Positions 11,406 to 22,702 are shown, numbered from the stretch's first letter. The stretch is 64,000 nt of DNA from Incurvaria masculella (GCA_946894095.1 OX335643.1:6869036-6933035), one strand, 5' to 3'. Numbers and translations are program-made. Notes: generated by a model from the letters alone, not told the origin.

Positions 11406-12243
11406 ACTAGCAGCCCGTCCCGGCTTTGCACGGGCATAATATTATTTTGACTTAATTATACACAAACAAACTCTTTTTACGTAGAGTCCCTACATTGAAA
11501 TATTTGAAATAAAAAAAAACTTAGATATTATTATTACTTGATTATTAGATATTAGAGAAATAATAAATTCAAAGTGCTATAGGGAGAACCGCGGCCTCCG
11601 ACACACTATTTATAGGCACGCTCCCGCCGCCCCGACCGGCCGGTACCGCCGCAAACGCTACGTCCCGCAATTTTTAAATCTGTAATATCTTCGAAAATAT
11701 TCATTTAAATCACATGTTGTTGAGGGCCATTAAATCAACAATGTATTTAAGGTATTTAATTGGATAAGGGTTAATGCTGTATTGGTTAAAATGGCTTCGA
11801 AAATTTGCCATTATTTGTCGTAAAAAGTAAATGACAAAAAAATGTTATTGTGGGATATCCAAAAGAGATAGACATATACCATCGCGGAGTTTTCTGTAGA
11901 TCTTTTCAATGTTTACAATACTTAGTACATTATTTTGAAAAATCTCGTAGGGTTCAGCCTGCGTTTGTAATGTAAGCGGAATGTTTTTAATTTTTTACGA
12001 CATCACATTGGAAACCTAAAAAATAACAGTATTTAACCGCTATTTGATGGATGTTATGATATAAACCTTCATCTCAATCACTCTATCTATTAAAAAAACC
12101 GCATCAAAATCCGTTGCGTAGTTTTAAAGATTTAAGCATACATAGGGATATAGGGATATAGGGACATAGGGATATAGGGACATAGGGATATAGGGACATA
12201 GGGATATAGGGACAGAGAAAGCGACTTTGTTTTATACTATGTT
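11406..12243 (+). repeat. Interspersed repeat ending in an 8-bp minisatellite
   Basis: Starts CTAGCAGCCCGTCCCGGCTT and ends with AAGCGACTTTGTTTTATACTA. These two terminal blocks are common together in arthropod interspersed repeats (recollection, class not assigned). No intact ORF is present. The 3' part contains the period-8 array annotated separately. Confidence 0.55.
12141..12214. repeat. Period-8 tandem array (YATAGGGA)n
   Basis: About nine consecutive units alternating CATAGGGA and TATAGGGA, partly as a 16-bp higher-order unit. Confidence 0.9.
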
Positions 12244-12336
12244 GGATACATTACCGTTATCTCATTAATTTGAGGTTATGCAACGAAATCTACATTGAAA
12301 CATTATAATCAGAAAATGTTTTTGATCTGGACATTC

Positions 12337-12411
12337 GTCGGAAGCAGGATTCGAACCTGCTCTAATCGCTGAGATATCTCGAAAATTACGTCCGCTAACG
12401 AGTTTATCGAC
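12337..12411 (-). tRNA. tRNA-like relic, probably not functional
   Basis: On the minus strand there is a perfect T-arm (GCAGG TTCGAAT CCTGC) followed by TTCCGAC. A D-arm-like TATCTCAGCGATTAGAGC sits immediately upstream, with no room for an anticodon arm. The outermost seven bases pair at five of seven positions. Spacing of the A and B boxes is too short for a normal tRNA, so this is best read as a tRNA pseudogene or SINE head. Confidence 0.35.
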
Positions 12412-12494
12412 ACAATCCGTATAGAATGCAATAAATAGCAAATATCAAATTAATTGCTGTCGTCACCAAAGTCGAATTTGGCATCGGACATTTG

Positions 12495-12640
12495 CGTGTC
12501 AGTCCGGATAATATTGTTTATTGTTGTTTTATTGTTTGTTTATGATCCACAGGCAGCACACTGCACTCGGATTTGTCATACTTTATCATAAGCCAGTTCA
12601 GCATTCACGGCCAAGAAGAACTGGCAAGAAACTTCGCTGT
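12495..12640 (-). repeat. Dispersed repeat G, inverted fragment
   Basis: The inverse of the block at 14.16-14.31 kb (AGAAGAACTGGCAAGAAAC; CGGATTTGTCATACTTTATC). Together with 13873-14315 it forms an inverted pair about 1.6 kb apart. Confidence 0.55.
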
Positions 12641-12689
12641 ATTTTTTAACTTCCACTTAGTCTAAGATTACAATTAGTTTGCCACTGCT

Positions 12690-13000
12690 TACAGAAATCG
12701 GCGTACAAATGTCCAGTTTCAACAGATACACGAATTTTAACAGTTTGGACAGTACTTTTTCACTGAATATAAAATAATAAAGCTAGAAACAGTTTTCACA
12801 CTGTTAGGGAAACAGAAAGAGAAAACAGTCATAGCACACAGTTAAAAGAACAATTAAAAGATGTATTAAAAAAAACATGTTTACGACTAACTCTTTTCAC
12901 TCCAGTTGGAGTAACCGATTTACATAGTTGGCTCTATTTTAACGTGCAAGACGGTTGTTGATATTGGAATTACAGTTAGCTTCACTGATATTTTTTTTAG
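12690..13000. repeat. Dispersed AT-rich repeat T
   Basis: Blocks shared with 8.89-9.25 kb and 29.17-29.42 kb: GTTTTCACACTGTTAGGGAA, TTGGCTCTATTTTAA, ATTGGAATTACAGTTAG. Confidence 0.5.
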
Positions 13001-13099
13001 TGAACTGTCATCCAATGCGAATGGTCATCAGGCAATAGTAGTAGTATAATTACAAATAGTAATAGTACAATCAGTACAAATATAAATAGTAATTGTATA

Positions 13100-13178
13100 A
13101 TTTTGGATCTCCGACAAGAAATGTGCGCGTGATATTCTATCCACATTTGTATGGGGAGATGAGAGGGTAGCCCAACTC
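13100..13178 (+). mobile_element. TTAA MITE 3' end fragment
   Basis: TTTTGGATCTCCGACAAGAA through TTTGTATGGGGAGATGAGAG and GCCCAACTC match the right end of the TTAA MITE; the rest is absent. Confidence 0.65.
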
Positions 13179-13179
13179 T

Positions 13180-13872
13180 TTATTTGATCGAATCTACTAA
13201 ATACATTCTTCCTACTTTTCTACTTAGTTATGTGAGCCATAAACAACTTAAACTTAGTATACTACTATACTTAGTTATGTTAGCCATCAATATATTGTCC
13301 AAAAATCATCTAATCATAGCTTTCACAACTATTGACACTACTTTCGCTATACAGACATGCCAGATTCACCTATCATAGCGTTATTGATTGGTTAGTCATT
13401 CGCTCTACATCAAGTCCAAATCATCAACATACAAGCCTTTTCACTGCTGCCCACTTGCATCATTGTCTTACCCAATGCATCGATACATACGGTATACTTT
13501 ATTTATTTAGAACTTGCCCTCATATCGTAAAGCTAAAAAAAACATGGCTACTAATTTTTCGTGCTTTCCGGAGGGGTATAAATGGTTACTTAATTCTCCG
13601 GTTTTACAGGCAAAGTAGTAAATAAATCTGACGTTTAGTTGCATTTCGTAACGTGCAAGGTATAAACTAAATGTATCTTTTGTTCAAGGCAACAATCAAT
13701 TTGAAGTTACAAATAAATTAAAAAGGGTTAATAAATTTAAGGGTTAATATTTTAGCTTTAAGAATAACAATGTATTTTGTATTTTGACTTTTTGTTTAGA
13801 GGTCACTGTAGTAGTTCATGACAGAAATAATCGTATTAAAACTAAATCGTATAAAGTTTTCACTACTTTTTC
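13180..13872. other. No gene; small MITE fragment
   Basis: Contains a fragment at about 13607-13660 (TAAATCTGACGTTTAGTTGC) of the palindromic MITE complete at 17.71 kb. Otherwise AT-rich with two overlapping ORFs below 100 codons that lack motifs. Confidence 0.5.
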
Positions 13873-14315
13873 ATGTTGCCACTGGAGTAGTGGATCGCTT
13901 TAAGGTCCTTGCTTGCGGCGACGCGGGTCCCCTCTTTCCCTAACATATGGTTGAGGGAGGCGATGGCTGTGCCCGGCGTGATGCTCGTGAACGGGTGCTG
14001 TTTGTGGGGACTGGCTTGCTCCAATTTGGCAACATGTTAGATGGCGGGCATAGTCTTTACAAATAAACTGATATTTGTCATGAACTGTTGCATATGACAT
14101 GAATTGTTTGTACTTTATACTTTTGTAAACTTAGATTAAGTGGACGTTGAAAAAAAAAACCAGCGGATTTTCTTGCCAGTTCTTCTTCGCTGGGATTCGG
14201 CGAACTGGCTAATGATAAAATATGACAAATCCGAGAGCAGTGTACTGTCTATGGATGATGAATATATAATAAAACAACAATTAAAAAACAATAGTTATCA
14301 ACCACAATTCAAAAA
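13873..14315 (+). repeat. Dispersed repeat G
   Basis: Opens with TGTTGCCACTGGAGTAGTGG and continues through TAAGTGGACGTTG and TTCTTGCCAGTTCTTCTTCG. The same order occurs at 23.21-23.50 kb. It contains no coding motif and could be an untranslated part of a larger transposon. Confidence 0.55.
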
Positions 14316-14630
14316 TATAACACACTTTATAATATATTTTTTTAATCGAACGTGAACACTATTAATTATGATTGTTCTGTTCAATAAGCAAGACAAGTTA
14401 GCGCATCAATCATTTATTTATTATTTCAATCCACGCTTTTTCGGGTTGGCTAAACAGAAAGGAACAAGAAATGGTGTTTTGCCCAACAGAATAACAATTC
14501 CGTGTTTTAGGTGAAGAAACTGAAAAAGTCGCCTTCAATTTAGTTATTCCAAATTTAAATTGATACAGATTGAAATTTACATATGTTTTTAAGTGTTTGG
14601 TTTTAATTTTGTCTTTGTTTATGAAACTGG
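14316..14630. other. No recognisable gene
   Basis: AT-rich; nothing supported. Confidence 0.45.
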
Positions 14631-15018
14631 AGGTGGATGGCTTATTCCACACCCAATGAATTGATATTAGCGTCACTCACCGCTAATTCTCGAAGAAATT
14701 AAGTGTCATGCCAGGACCTTACTGATATTCCTCGATCCAAATGGCTCACAGCGGGGACTTCTGATAGAGTTGAACGCGAGCTATCCCATGGTTTGGAATC
14801 CATGTGAAAATGTATGATTAAAACTGTAAATGCAACACGCATCGTAATGAATTTAGCCAAACACACCGCATTCCCGAAGCAACTAGGTGCCATGCCAAAA
14901 CATTCTCATTATGAGCACGGCTATACATTGAACTGGTTGGAAAGCACGGACAACTTTTCATTGCCGTTTCGACCTTATTTTTATCTAATGCGATATTATC
15001 GACCCGGACAGGGTATAA
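14631..15018. mobile_element. SINE patchwork, three pieces in alternating orientation
   Basis: A minus-strand tail piece (14631-14723), a short plus-strand piece (about 14764-14813, CATGGTTTGGAATCCATGTG), then a minus-strand tail and body (14828-15018, from AATTTAGCCAAACACACCGC to CGACCCGGACAGGG). The alternating orientation suggests recombination or template switching between copies (inference). Confidence 0.65.
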
Positions 15019-15612
15019 AATAAAAATAAAAACAATACTAGTGACGTCATCCTACTGATATCCAATGATGCCTCACACATTTGGTAATACCGTGCAATAC
15101 GGAAATTGGGCTGAGTCGCACGAAAGTATCGACCTTGGGATCTCGCCTCAATCTTTGGCAGCGGATGACTAAGTTTGTGGAGTAAGTTTACTCAACACTT
15201 ATTGACTTCTGTGCGGTCTGGGCATTTATACCCGGGTAATACCCGTCATTTCACGTCGGTTTGCACATTGGAATTATATATTAAATGGAAGCATGCAGGA
15301 AAGTATCTACGTATACTTTTAACGTTTCTCTTACTTCACACGATACCACAATCATACTTTCCCGTGCTACATACATCCCCACAAAACTGTACTCATCCTG
15401 ACTTATACACACACTCACTCACCCTCATTCGCTCTCACGGACACCCATTTTAATCAATTTTAATTAATAATTAATTTCTCGAACCGATTATATATTTGTC
15501 CATTGCAACCTATTTGCCATTATACAGTCCTAAACTAATCTGGGAAAGAGGAACTATACAATTTTAATAATTTGGATTTAAATACATGTTATTGTTATTG
15601 CTCGTAGTCATC
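15019..15612. other. No recognisable gene
   Basis: No protein motif or known repeat; one 92-codon ORF without similarity that I recognise. Confidence 0.45.
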
Positions 15613-16195
15613 GCTCGTAGCATATTCGTGTAGGGAATTGCCTTGCAATCAAAAGCTGGGGTCCATTCAGGTAAGAGTGCGTTAGAATTCGTCGCTAAAT
15701 ATCAACTAATTTTTTTTTTAAATTCATGTTTCCAAACTAATTGAACATCATTTTGGTTTGGAAAAAATCCGGTTTGTCCCATAAATACGTTGGAAATATG
15801 GATAACAGTTCCATTATTTAAATAATATATTTCCTAGCTATTATTAGGTTAACTCACTCCTGAACTCGAACTCACTCTTACCTGAATGGGCCCCCTGGGT
15901 GTAAACCCCGCCCTGTTCATGCATTTTTTTCTTTTTTACATGATTAGCTGCATTTCATCACGAATGCGAGCTGGTACATTGTTCGGAATACATGTAAAAC
16001 TGTATGTCCCTAGTCCTACTAGGTGGAATAGTTAAGCCCGCGGAATTGGTACCATCGCATTGGATGCAAATGGTCGAAGCGGCAATATACAATCGTCCGT
16101 GTTTTCCACCCAGTTCCATGTAGCCGTGCTTATAAAGCAGCAACTGTTAGGGAAGGTTCTGGCATGGCATCTAATTATTTTTATGAAAAACTGGT
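15613..16195 (+). mobile_element. tRNA-derived SINE interrupted by a MITE
   Basis: The head fragment lies at 15613-15657 (GTAGCATATTCGTGTAGGG, TTGCCTTGCAATC). The SINE resumes at 15896 with AAACCCCGCCCTGTTCATGC and runs to CTGGCATGGCATCTAATT. The MITE sits at the B-box region. Confidence 0.75.
15658..15895. mobile_element. MITE with GGGGTCCATTCAG ends, copy 1
   Basis: 238 bp with inverted ends: GGGGTCCATTCAGGTAAGAG at the left and CTTACCTGAATGGGCCCCC at the right. The interior includes TTTGTCCCATAAATACGTTG. A second copy at 20.0 kb lies in opposite orientation and is also nested in a SINE. Confidence 0.85.
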
Positions 16196-16204
16196 ATGGA
16201 TGGC

Positions 16205-16470
16205 TGTGCTGAGAGACTAAAGGTGCTCAGAAAAGCCTAATCCATCTCAACTCGCGAAACCACGCTGAGCGAGGCACCATAGCAGCGGATTTGTGGCCTC
16301 CGGCTATGGAGATGAAATTGCGTTGGAAGACTTCCAGGTTGTCGCTAAATAGTCCCATGTCCTGGCGGAGCGGCAGAGAGATGTTTTGATAAACTGTTTG
16401 TTCTCAAGAGTCTAAAATCCACTAAAAGGGGGTGCTCTGATTCTCTGCGGAGGATGCTCCGGATATAGCT
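16205..16470 (+). repeat. Dispersed repeat Q
   Basis: Similar, with many substitutions, to the inverse of 54.19-54.51 kb: shared CGAGGCACCATA.CAGCGG, CCATGTCCTGGCGG.GCGGCA and AGGGGGTGCTCTGA.TCTCTG. Parts also occur near 37.9-38.3 kb. It may be a fragment of a larger transposon; no clear coding frame survives. Confidence 0.5.
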
Positions 16471-17200
16471 AGAATGGGGAGGAATAAGGGATGCAAGTTC
16501 CGCAGATCAACGCCCATGATTACTGAGCTAACCTACAACCAATCTGTGGCTCAGGAAATCCATTCGATTACATGCCCACCGCTCTACCGCAGAGCTATCC
16601 AGACAAGTTCACAATCCTGCTTCAGACCAATGTCCAAACAAGACTTCCTGACTTCATTGCACCGTCCATAAAGCCTATTTATACGCGAAATAAAAATCTT
16701 AGGGAGTCCAACTTCGACATCTGAGAACCGAATCTCCGGTTACAGGGTTTTCACGAGTTGGCTAATGTCGACCTCGTTTCACTAATGATGTCATCAGGCA
16801 AACGTAACGAGTTGCAAGTACACTCCTGTCATCTAGCTGTTGCCGGAGCCTAACAAAAGGAACTGCTGGATTTCCTCAAAATTATTTCCTTCATAGTAAT
16901 AGTTAGAGTTGCATGCTTTATGAAACTATCATCTAGTTTGATAAAGAAACCACATGGTTTCATAAAGTGTGGTTGACACAAAATATACGAAACTAATGTA
17001 ATATGTTTGTATACTTGACCATATACGTATACTTGATATGTGGTAATTAAAGCCACACTCGTTAAAGAATAAAATATCTAAAAAGAACCAGCTTATGAAC
17101 AAGGCTGAACTCCTTGCTTCAAAGTCGATTCTACATACGATGGAAAATTAATACCTAATTGATATACTCTGCTGCGGATTTATTCCGCTGAAAAAGTCGC
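16471..17200. other. No recognisable gene
   Basis: No supported feature. Short inverted repeats around CATGGTTTCATAAAGTGTGG and ATGAAACTATC near 16920-16970 look accidental. Confidence 0.45.
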
Positions 17201-17278
17201 ATTGACAACCGCTCTAAAAGCGGTGCTCTCGACTGAAAGATTCCCGAAACCTGGGCACGGAATTTCAAGAATAGGCCC
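17201..17278. mobile_element. Fragment of the GGCCTATTCC palindromic MITE
   Basis: CTCTAAAAGCGG, GAAAGATTCCCG and GGAATTTCAAGAATAGGCCC in the order of the right half of the family. Confidence 0.5.
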
Positions 17279-17709
17279 ACTGATTCATCAACTCGGAATT
17301 CCCAGATCAGGCTGCTGCTATCTACTCCATAATTAAGCCGCCTAAAATGTAATTCTGCTTTGATTTGTCAAAAGCTCGCGCCCACTCACGCATTTCTACA
17401 CAGCCTGACAACGTATCCACACGATTTGAAGACAATGCTCCAACCGCTCGCAACTTGTAATCGCACGTAATGATTGTTTGTTTTCTGCTCCTATGTTAAC
17501 ACCCAGATGGTTGGCTAATGACATGCCAATACATGGTTTATTGGGTAATACAACATGAGTTACTACGCAGTTAACGATTTAAAAGAAGTAACATACTAAA
17601 CATCATTTGGCAAACGTGTAATGTTACTCCATTGTGTTGATGTCTGATACTCTAGGTTAGAGATTCGGAGGATTTTGGGGACCCGAGGTTACCACCGTAA
17701 ATTAACTTA
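17279..17709. other. No recognisable gene
   Basis: No supported feature; sequence just left of 17710 (AGGTTACCACCGTAAATTAA) recurs inverted near 57.98 kb, so the next MITE may be part of a larger element. Confidence 0.4.
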
Positions 17710-17880
17710 CCGGGTGAACAGGCAAGTTAGTGATTAAATCTGACGTTTAGTTGCATTTCGTTCCGCGCTAACTGTCAAACGAAATGTTTATTCGTCCAAG
17801 TGAACGGAAATGTATCAGTTAGGATTGTACGAAATGTCACTAAACGTCAGATTTAATCATTCACTTGCCTGTTCACCCGG
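17710..17880. mobile_element. Palindromic MITE, GATTAAATCTGACGTTTAG family
   Basis: 171 bp with about 55 bp inverted arms (CCGGGTGAACAGGCAAGT at the left and its inverse at the right, each followed inwards by the GATTAAATCTGACG block). Related copies: a degenerate one at 57.82-57.99 kb and a fragment at 13.61 kb. Confidence 0.85.
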
Positions 17881-17939
17881 CGAGTTTAATTAGGTACCAT
17901 TGTAACGTTTCTGTTTAGGCTGACAGACAAAATAGCAAT

Positions 17940-18225
17940 GTGAAGAAGGCAACCCTCTTATCTTTTAAAGGCCTCGACATCCTTTGCTTGATGTAGGTAA
18001 AAGGTGCTAGACAATGCCCATGGGCTTTCTAACATTCCAAGGCCTGCGAAAACAATGGCGACCATGTTTAAAGGTTATACTTTGAGGGAAATACTTCGCC
18101 AGGGAGTGCGTTTCACAGTTTACCGACCCATTTAAAATTATCTGCAGGATCGGTTGGTTATCATTTTGGTAACGTTGACAGTGAATGGATTTATTCCCTG
18201 CCCACCCTGTTGGCATTTAATCCCG
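17940..18225 (-). pseudogene. LINE C-terminal remnant
   Basis: Minus-strand frames contain NPFTVNVTKM, SCR and RKPMGIV blocks. They align in order with HPFTVDIPKI, SSR and RKPMGAFL of the better preserved remnant at 18.9-19.5 kb. Frames are broken. Confidence 0.55.
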
Positions 18226-18299
18226 ACAATCGAACCGTATAGTGCAATGAGGAATGAATCAAAGAAATGAAATAACGAATCAGGGTCTTTGCAAAGCTT

Positions 18300-18560
18300 C
18301 GAGTAACGTAGGATCGGAGTGGTGAGCGAACTCATACTTATAGAGGTAGCGTGACCTCGTTTAGTGACATACACTGACAGCAGCGCCAGTTTACTAAAAC
18401 AGAACGGATAACATCGAATGTTCGTTGCGCTAAATCAATTCGTTAGTGTCGTTGGAACTCGAGACCGTCAGGCGTGTGCGAATTCGTAAGCTAACTGACT
18501 GACCGGCGCTACCAACAGTGCATTATCACTAAAACGTGCCTACGCTGCCGCGTGGCGCCT
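18300..18560. repeat. Dispersed repeat K, longest copy
   Basis: Contains GGTGAGCGAACTCATA, CATCGAATGTTCGTTGCGCT, CGTTGGAACTCGAGA and TGACTGACCGGCGCTACC. These are the blocks that recur, variously truncated, at six other places. Confidence 0.55.
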
Positions 18561-18904
18561 GTTGGTTGGTTGAACCAAGTGTTGACCGCACCCGATGCTG
18601 CTTATCTTTGGTGATCGCCAAAGAAACAACCTACCGCACATCCAAAGCGGTCGATTTTAAATTAAAGTATAAAAGTATAAGTATAAGTCCAACGAATATT
18701 GCATGAATTCGTGTATCAGCCATTCTTGCCCAACTACGTTAAAGAGGGACTCCTTCAACCCAGGACTGGCTCTAGCTTCTGATGCCCAATACGATTTTGG
18801 TGACGACAGCAATATGTTTGAATATTCAATCTTTGCAGTCAATGTCCGCAACGCTGGTAAATCCAAGGTATAATCTTAAACACTGTGTTAGTAGGAGATA
18901 TTGT
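18561..18904. other. No recognisable gene
   Basis: Nothing firm. A block TTCAATCTTTGCAGTCAATG at about 18825 recurs at 38.86 kb and may be repeat-derived. Confidence 0.4.
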
Positions 18905-19540
18905 TCACGGGAGGAGGGACTGTAGCAGAATTCCAAATTATGGAAATACAGCAGTTAACGAAATTGGAAGACGCAATACCCACGAATGGTATGTTTTTTT
19001 CGGGCTTGGGCCCAGCCTTGTAGAATATACGTTTTACCGGAGTACTGCTCGCATTTGTGGGACGGCTCAGCTAAGAATCTGCTAGGCTCCCTAGACTCGA
19101 TAAAGCGTCGTTCTGTGCATCTCGTCGACGATCCTAAGGTATCCCTGAATTTGGTCACCCTTCAAGTCCGAAGGGATGCAGGGTCTGTCGCTGTATTCTA
19201 TCGTCTTTACCATGGAGAGTGCTCTTCGGAGCTGCACAACGCTGTCCCACCGTCCGCTTTCTACCACCGCACAACGCGGAACAGGCAGGGTATGCACCCA
19301 TTCACTGTCGACATTCCCAAAATAAGAACCCACCGATCCTCTAGATATTTTATCTATAGGGTCGGTAAACTATGGAATCGACTTCCTGCCGAAGTCTTTC
19401 CCTCAAAGTACAACCTGGGGTACTTCAAACACGGTGTGAAAAGCACCTGGCCGGCCGGTATGGTTTTCGCAACCCCTGTGAAAGTCCGAAAGCCCATGGG
19501 CGCCTTTTTGTGAGGTCCTGCCGTGCGCCATATGCCGCGT
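18905..19540 (+). pseudogene. Non-LTR retrotransposon ORF2 C-terminus
   Basis: The frame open from 18986 to the stop at 19511 carries the C-terminal block of insect Jockey/CR1-type reverse-transcriptase ORFs: EYCSHLWDGSAKNLLGSLDS, IKRRSVHLVDDP, FYRLYHGECSSELHNAVPP, HHRTTRNRQGMHPF (as FYHRTTRNRQ), WNRLPAEVFPSKYNLGYFK and RKPMGAF. The catalytic reverse-transcriptase core upstream is absent, so this is a 5'-truncated insertion. Related decayed pieces are at 17.9, 52.9 and 56.4 kb. The family call rests on motif recognition only. Confidence 0.75.
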
Positions 19541-19964
19541 TTAACATAAAATAATACTGAAACAAAAAGGTCCCTACTAAACCATCATATTAATAAATTC
19601 CTACCACTGAGCGGAGAGGTCCTTTGTTTATCACAATTCCATCGCATTATCTGTGCTAATTTACCCCGCCCACGCAAGGCCTTAAGTGGCCGAGACGCCA
19701 TCTCGCCGGACTAGCTACGACGAGACCGGCTTATAAGGAGCTTCTAAGCGCTCGTTTGGCAAGCTGGCGCCTTAACGACCCGTTAGTGACGTAAATTTGG
19801 GTCGTGCCGACTCCCGTTCTCCTTGGAGCTGTCATTATTAATGAATTTATTGCTGAAAAAACTTCGGATGGAAATAATTGTTATTGGTTATTCATCATCC
19901 ATGATGTCCATGGCATTTCACTTTATCATTAGCCAGTTCAGCAATCTGAAAAGCAACTGAGTGC
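19541..19964. other. No recognisable gene; GC-rich patch
   Basis: A GC-richer patch (about 19660-19830) with direct GACGAGACC and GAGACGCC motifs, but no frame or RNA structure that I can defend. Confidence 0.4.
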
Positions 19965-20345
19965 CCCAATACAGTTGTACTTGGACTCCGAACCATGGAA
20001 CAGGGGGTCCATTCAGAGCAAGAGTGAGTTCGAGTTCGGGAGTGAGTTAACCTAAAAATAGCTGGGAAATATATTATTTTTTAAATAACGGAACCGTTAT
20101 TTATGCTTCCAACGTATTTACGGGACAAACCAGATTTTTACCTAACTGTAATGATGTTCTAGAAGTGTGGAAACATTAACTATTTAAAAAAGTGAGTTGA
20201 TATTTAGTTGCGAATTCGAACTCACTCTTACTCTGAATGGACCCCCTGTTCGCATTCGTGACGAGAAAGTATTTATGGAATTTGAACTGACGACCTGTGG
20301 TATAAGGGGTATAAGGCAAATCTCCACTGAACTAGAAGCCGCTTA
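19965..20345 (-). mobile_element. tRNA-derived SINE interrupted by a MITE
   Basis: SINE body lies left of the MITE (TTGGACTCCGAACCATGGAA). The head resumes right of it (TTCGCATTCGTGACGAGAAA and on to an A-box-like GGCTTCTAGTTCAGTGG on the minus strand at about 20322-20340). Confidence 0.75.
20003..20246. mobile_element. MITE with GGGGTCCATTCAG ends, copy 2
   Basis: 244 bp: GGGGGTCCATTCAGAGCAAG at the left and TTACTCTGAATGGACCCCC at the right. Opposite in orientation to the 15.66 kb copy, and nested in a different site of another SINE. Confidence 0.85.
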
Positions 20346-20371
20346 ATCCTCAATACAATTATATTCGTGAT

Positions 20372-20700
20372 CTAGGGGCTATATATAGGACTTGTCTTTC
20401 ATGCGAGGGGTCTGGGTTCGAATTCTCGCCCCGGTCATGCACCACTTTCTTTCTCTTCATGAGTTGGATGAGTGCATTTCGTTACGAATGCGAGCTGTTC
20501 CATGGTTCGGAATCCATGTAAAACTGGAAGTCCCCTTCCCCTACTAGGTGGCAGGGTTAAGCCAGCCCGGGTTGGTACCACCGTATTGGATGAAACTATG
20601 GTTATATTAGGTAACTATACCTAATTCCTGCGGGAATGCGGTGCATTGGGCATATTCATGATGGTAGTTGTATGGTATTAGCCATCCATGTCAGGTTCAA
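20372..20700 (+). mobile_element. tRNA-derived SINE, near full length
   Basis: Well-formed B box (GGGTTCGAATTCTCGCCCC at about 20413). The body GTAAAACTGGAAGTCCCCTT and TTGGTACCACCGTATTGGAT then jumps to the tail (GTTGTATGGTATTAGCCATC), so an internal segment is deleted. Confidence 0.8.
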
Positions 20701-21322
20701 GATCATGTTAGTTCACGTTGCATTCCATATTGCCAACAACAGAATTTTTTTCACAACACAGGACTAATTAAAATTAATTGTACCCTATTTACTAGGCCGC
20801 CATCTTGTCAAACAATGAACAAGCGCTACCTATTAGGGTCACGCACGCTTTTAGACGCATTCACAAACATTTCTTTCAACCTAACGAAGTTTCTCAGAAC
20901 AAAAGGCTTGTCAGCGAAGGTTAAGGCGACACGGCCTACACTCACAGAATAGATTGATTCATCCGAGACGCCCAAACAGTTAGTCACCATGCGGCCTTCG
21001 TGCACCCAGTCACGAATATTCACTCCTTAATTCATCTTCAAAAGACCTCTCTATTGATATGCCAGGGCGCCTACTGTCGCCATTGTCGACGGCCATGTCT
21101 TGGGTAGGGTATACGCCTACTGCCTTAATAATAATATATAATAATAATATAATAATGAATTGTACCATCTCTATTACTCCGTTATTTACTGTACCGAAGT
21201 ACTGGACAGAAAGATATGGTGGTATACACGATTATTGGTAATGCAGTTTGGGTTATGTTACAGAAAAGAGCATTGCTAGGCATGTGATTGAGAAATTCCT
21301 ATAGAAAAGTGTTTAGTTCCCG
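20701..21322. other. No recognisable gene
   Basis: Contains a TAA-rich microsatellite-like run at about 21126-21155; otherwise nothing supported. Confidence 0.45.
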
Positions 21323-21642
21323 TTTAGGGCTCGTAGGCAAGTATGCCTAGCATGCCAGAGGTCTGGGTTCAAATCCCCGCCCGTTCATTCACAACTTTCT
21401 TTCTCTTTCTGAGTTGGATAAGTGCATTTCGTCACGAATACCAGCTGTTCCGTGGTTCGGTATCCATGTTAAACTGTAGATCTCTCCTAGACAATGAAAA
21501 TTGTCCGTGTTTTCCATTCAGTTCAATGCAACCGAGCAATACAAGGAAGGTTCTGGCATGGCACCTAGTTTCAGTGTGGTGTGTTAGGCTAATATCTCAC
21601 GGTCAGTTCGGTACTAGCCTTCCATGCCCAGTTACATAAAAA
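21323..21642 (+). mobile_element. tRNA-derived SINE
   Basis: Head GGGCTCGTAGGCAAGTATGC, B box GGTTCAAATCCCCGCCC, then body and tail to GTCCAGTTACATAAAAAAA, with an internal deletion after GTAGATCTC. Directly followed by a piece of repeat K. Confidence 0.8.
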
Positions 21643-22206
21643 AACATCGTCAAGAAATGTCGTAAGCGAGCCGACTGACCGGCGCACCATTAAGGCGCTA
21701 GGACTAGCCAACTACTCGCGCCATACAAATGCACTTTTTAACAAATGTAATAATATGTAGTGAAACGCTTCAGCAAATCCAAATAGAACTCCAGACTGAT
21801 AATGGATTGTTAATATTTTTTTATTCCATCATTTATTTGAATAATAATAAAAATAAAAAAAGTTGATTTTTCTCATTAGAAATCTGAAAGTCATTCGATT
21901 TCTAGATATAAGCAAAAACAGCATATATGCATAAACAAAAAATTCCATTTGCTTTTAGATTTCTACATTAAGTCAAAAAAGTTCGGAAATGGACACCGTT
22001 TCCGCAATGTATTTTGTATAGAAAAAGGAAACATACATTAACGAAAATCATTCGATTCCTAGACAAGGAATCATATATTGTAAGGATGACACTTATAATC
22101 GTCAGACTTAGTTAGTTTACTTGGGGTGCCTCGTCTAACTTTGTGATTTGGCTAGTACCAGGCCCTTAAACGAATAGTTTCAATCGCCACGCCACTTCCG
22201 TCCTTT
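21643..22206. other. Repeat K piece, then no gene
   Basis: 21645-21730 carries repeat K blocks (CATCGTCAAGAAATGTCG, GAGCCGACTGACCGGCGC). The remainder is AT-rich without a supported feature. Confidence 0.45.
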
Positions 22207-22500
22207 TTTTTAAGTAACTGGACATGGATGGCTAACCCACCGTAGTCTATGCCCACACATCTGTGACACCTTCTGTCAAGATATTAGCCCAACGTGCCTC
22301 ACCGAAACTAGGTGTCATGCCAAGACCTTCCATTTATTGCAACTGGATATTGGAACTGGACAAAAACAATTTTAAATTTTCTTCACCCAACATTCGTTCA
22401 ATGCGATGGTACTAACCTGGTCGGAATTAACGCTTCGACATATTAAGTAAGGAAGCGGAACCTACAGTATAACCTAGAATCCGAACTACGAACCATGAAT
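22207..22500 (-). mobile_element. SINE, diverged, head missing
   Basis: Tail and body on the minus strand from ACTGGACATGGATGGCTAA to AGAATCCGAACTACGAACCA. The tRNA head is absent. Confidence 0.7.
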
Positions 22501-22609
22501 CCCTTAGTCGGCTCTTTCGACATGATTTCGATTTTATAATTATTTTCGTGCCGGAACTCACACCGCTCAAAATAGCTTCCGAAGGGTTTTTGCGTGTTCT
22601 TAACTGTTA

Positions 22610-22680
22610 ATGGAATTCGAGAACATCGTCGAGAAAACTCATAAGCGAACTGACTGACCGACGATGCTGTCAATGTATTT
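22610..22680. repeat. Dispersed repeat K fragment
   Basis: GGAATTCGAGAACATCGTCG and AAGCGAACTGACTGACCGAC match other K copies. Confidence 0.45.
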
Positions 22681-22702
22681 ATTTTTACCATTTTTCCACA
22701 CC

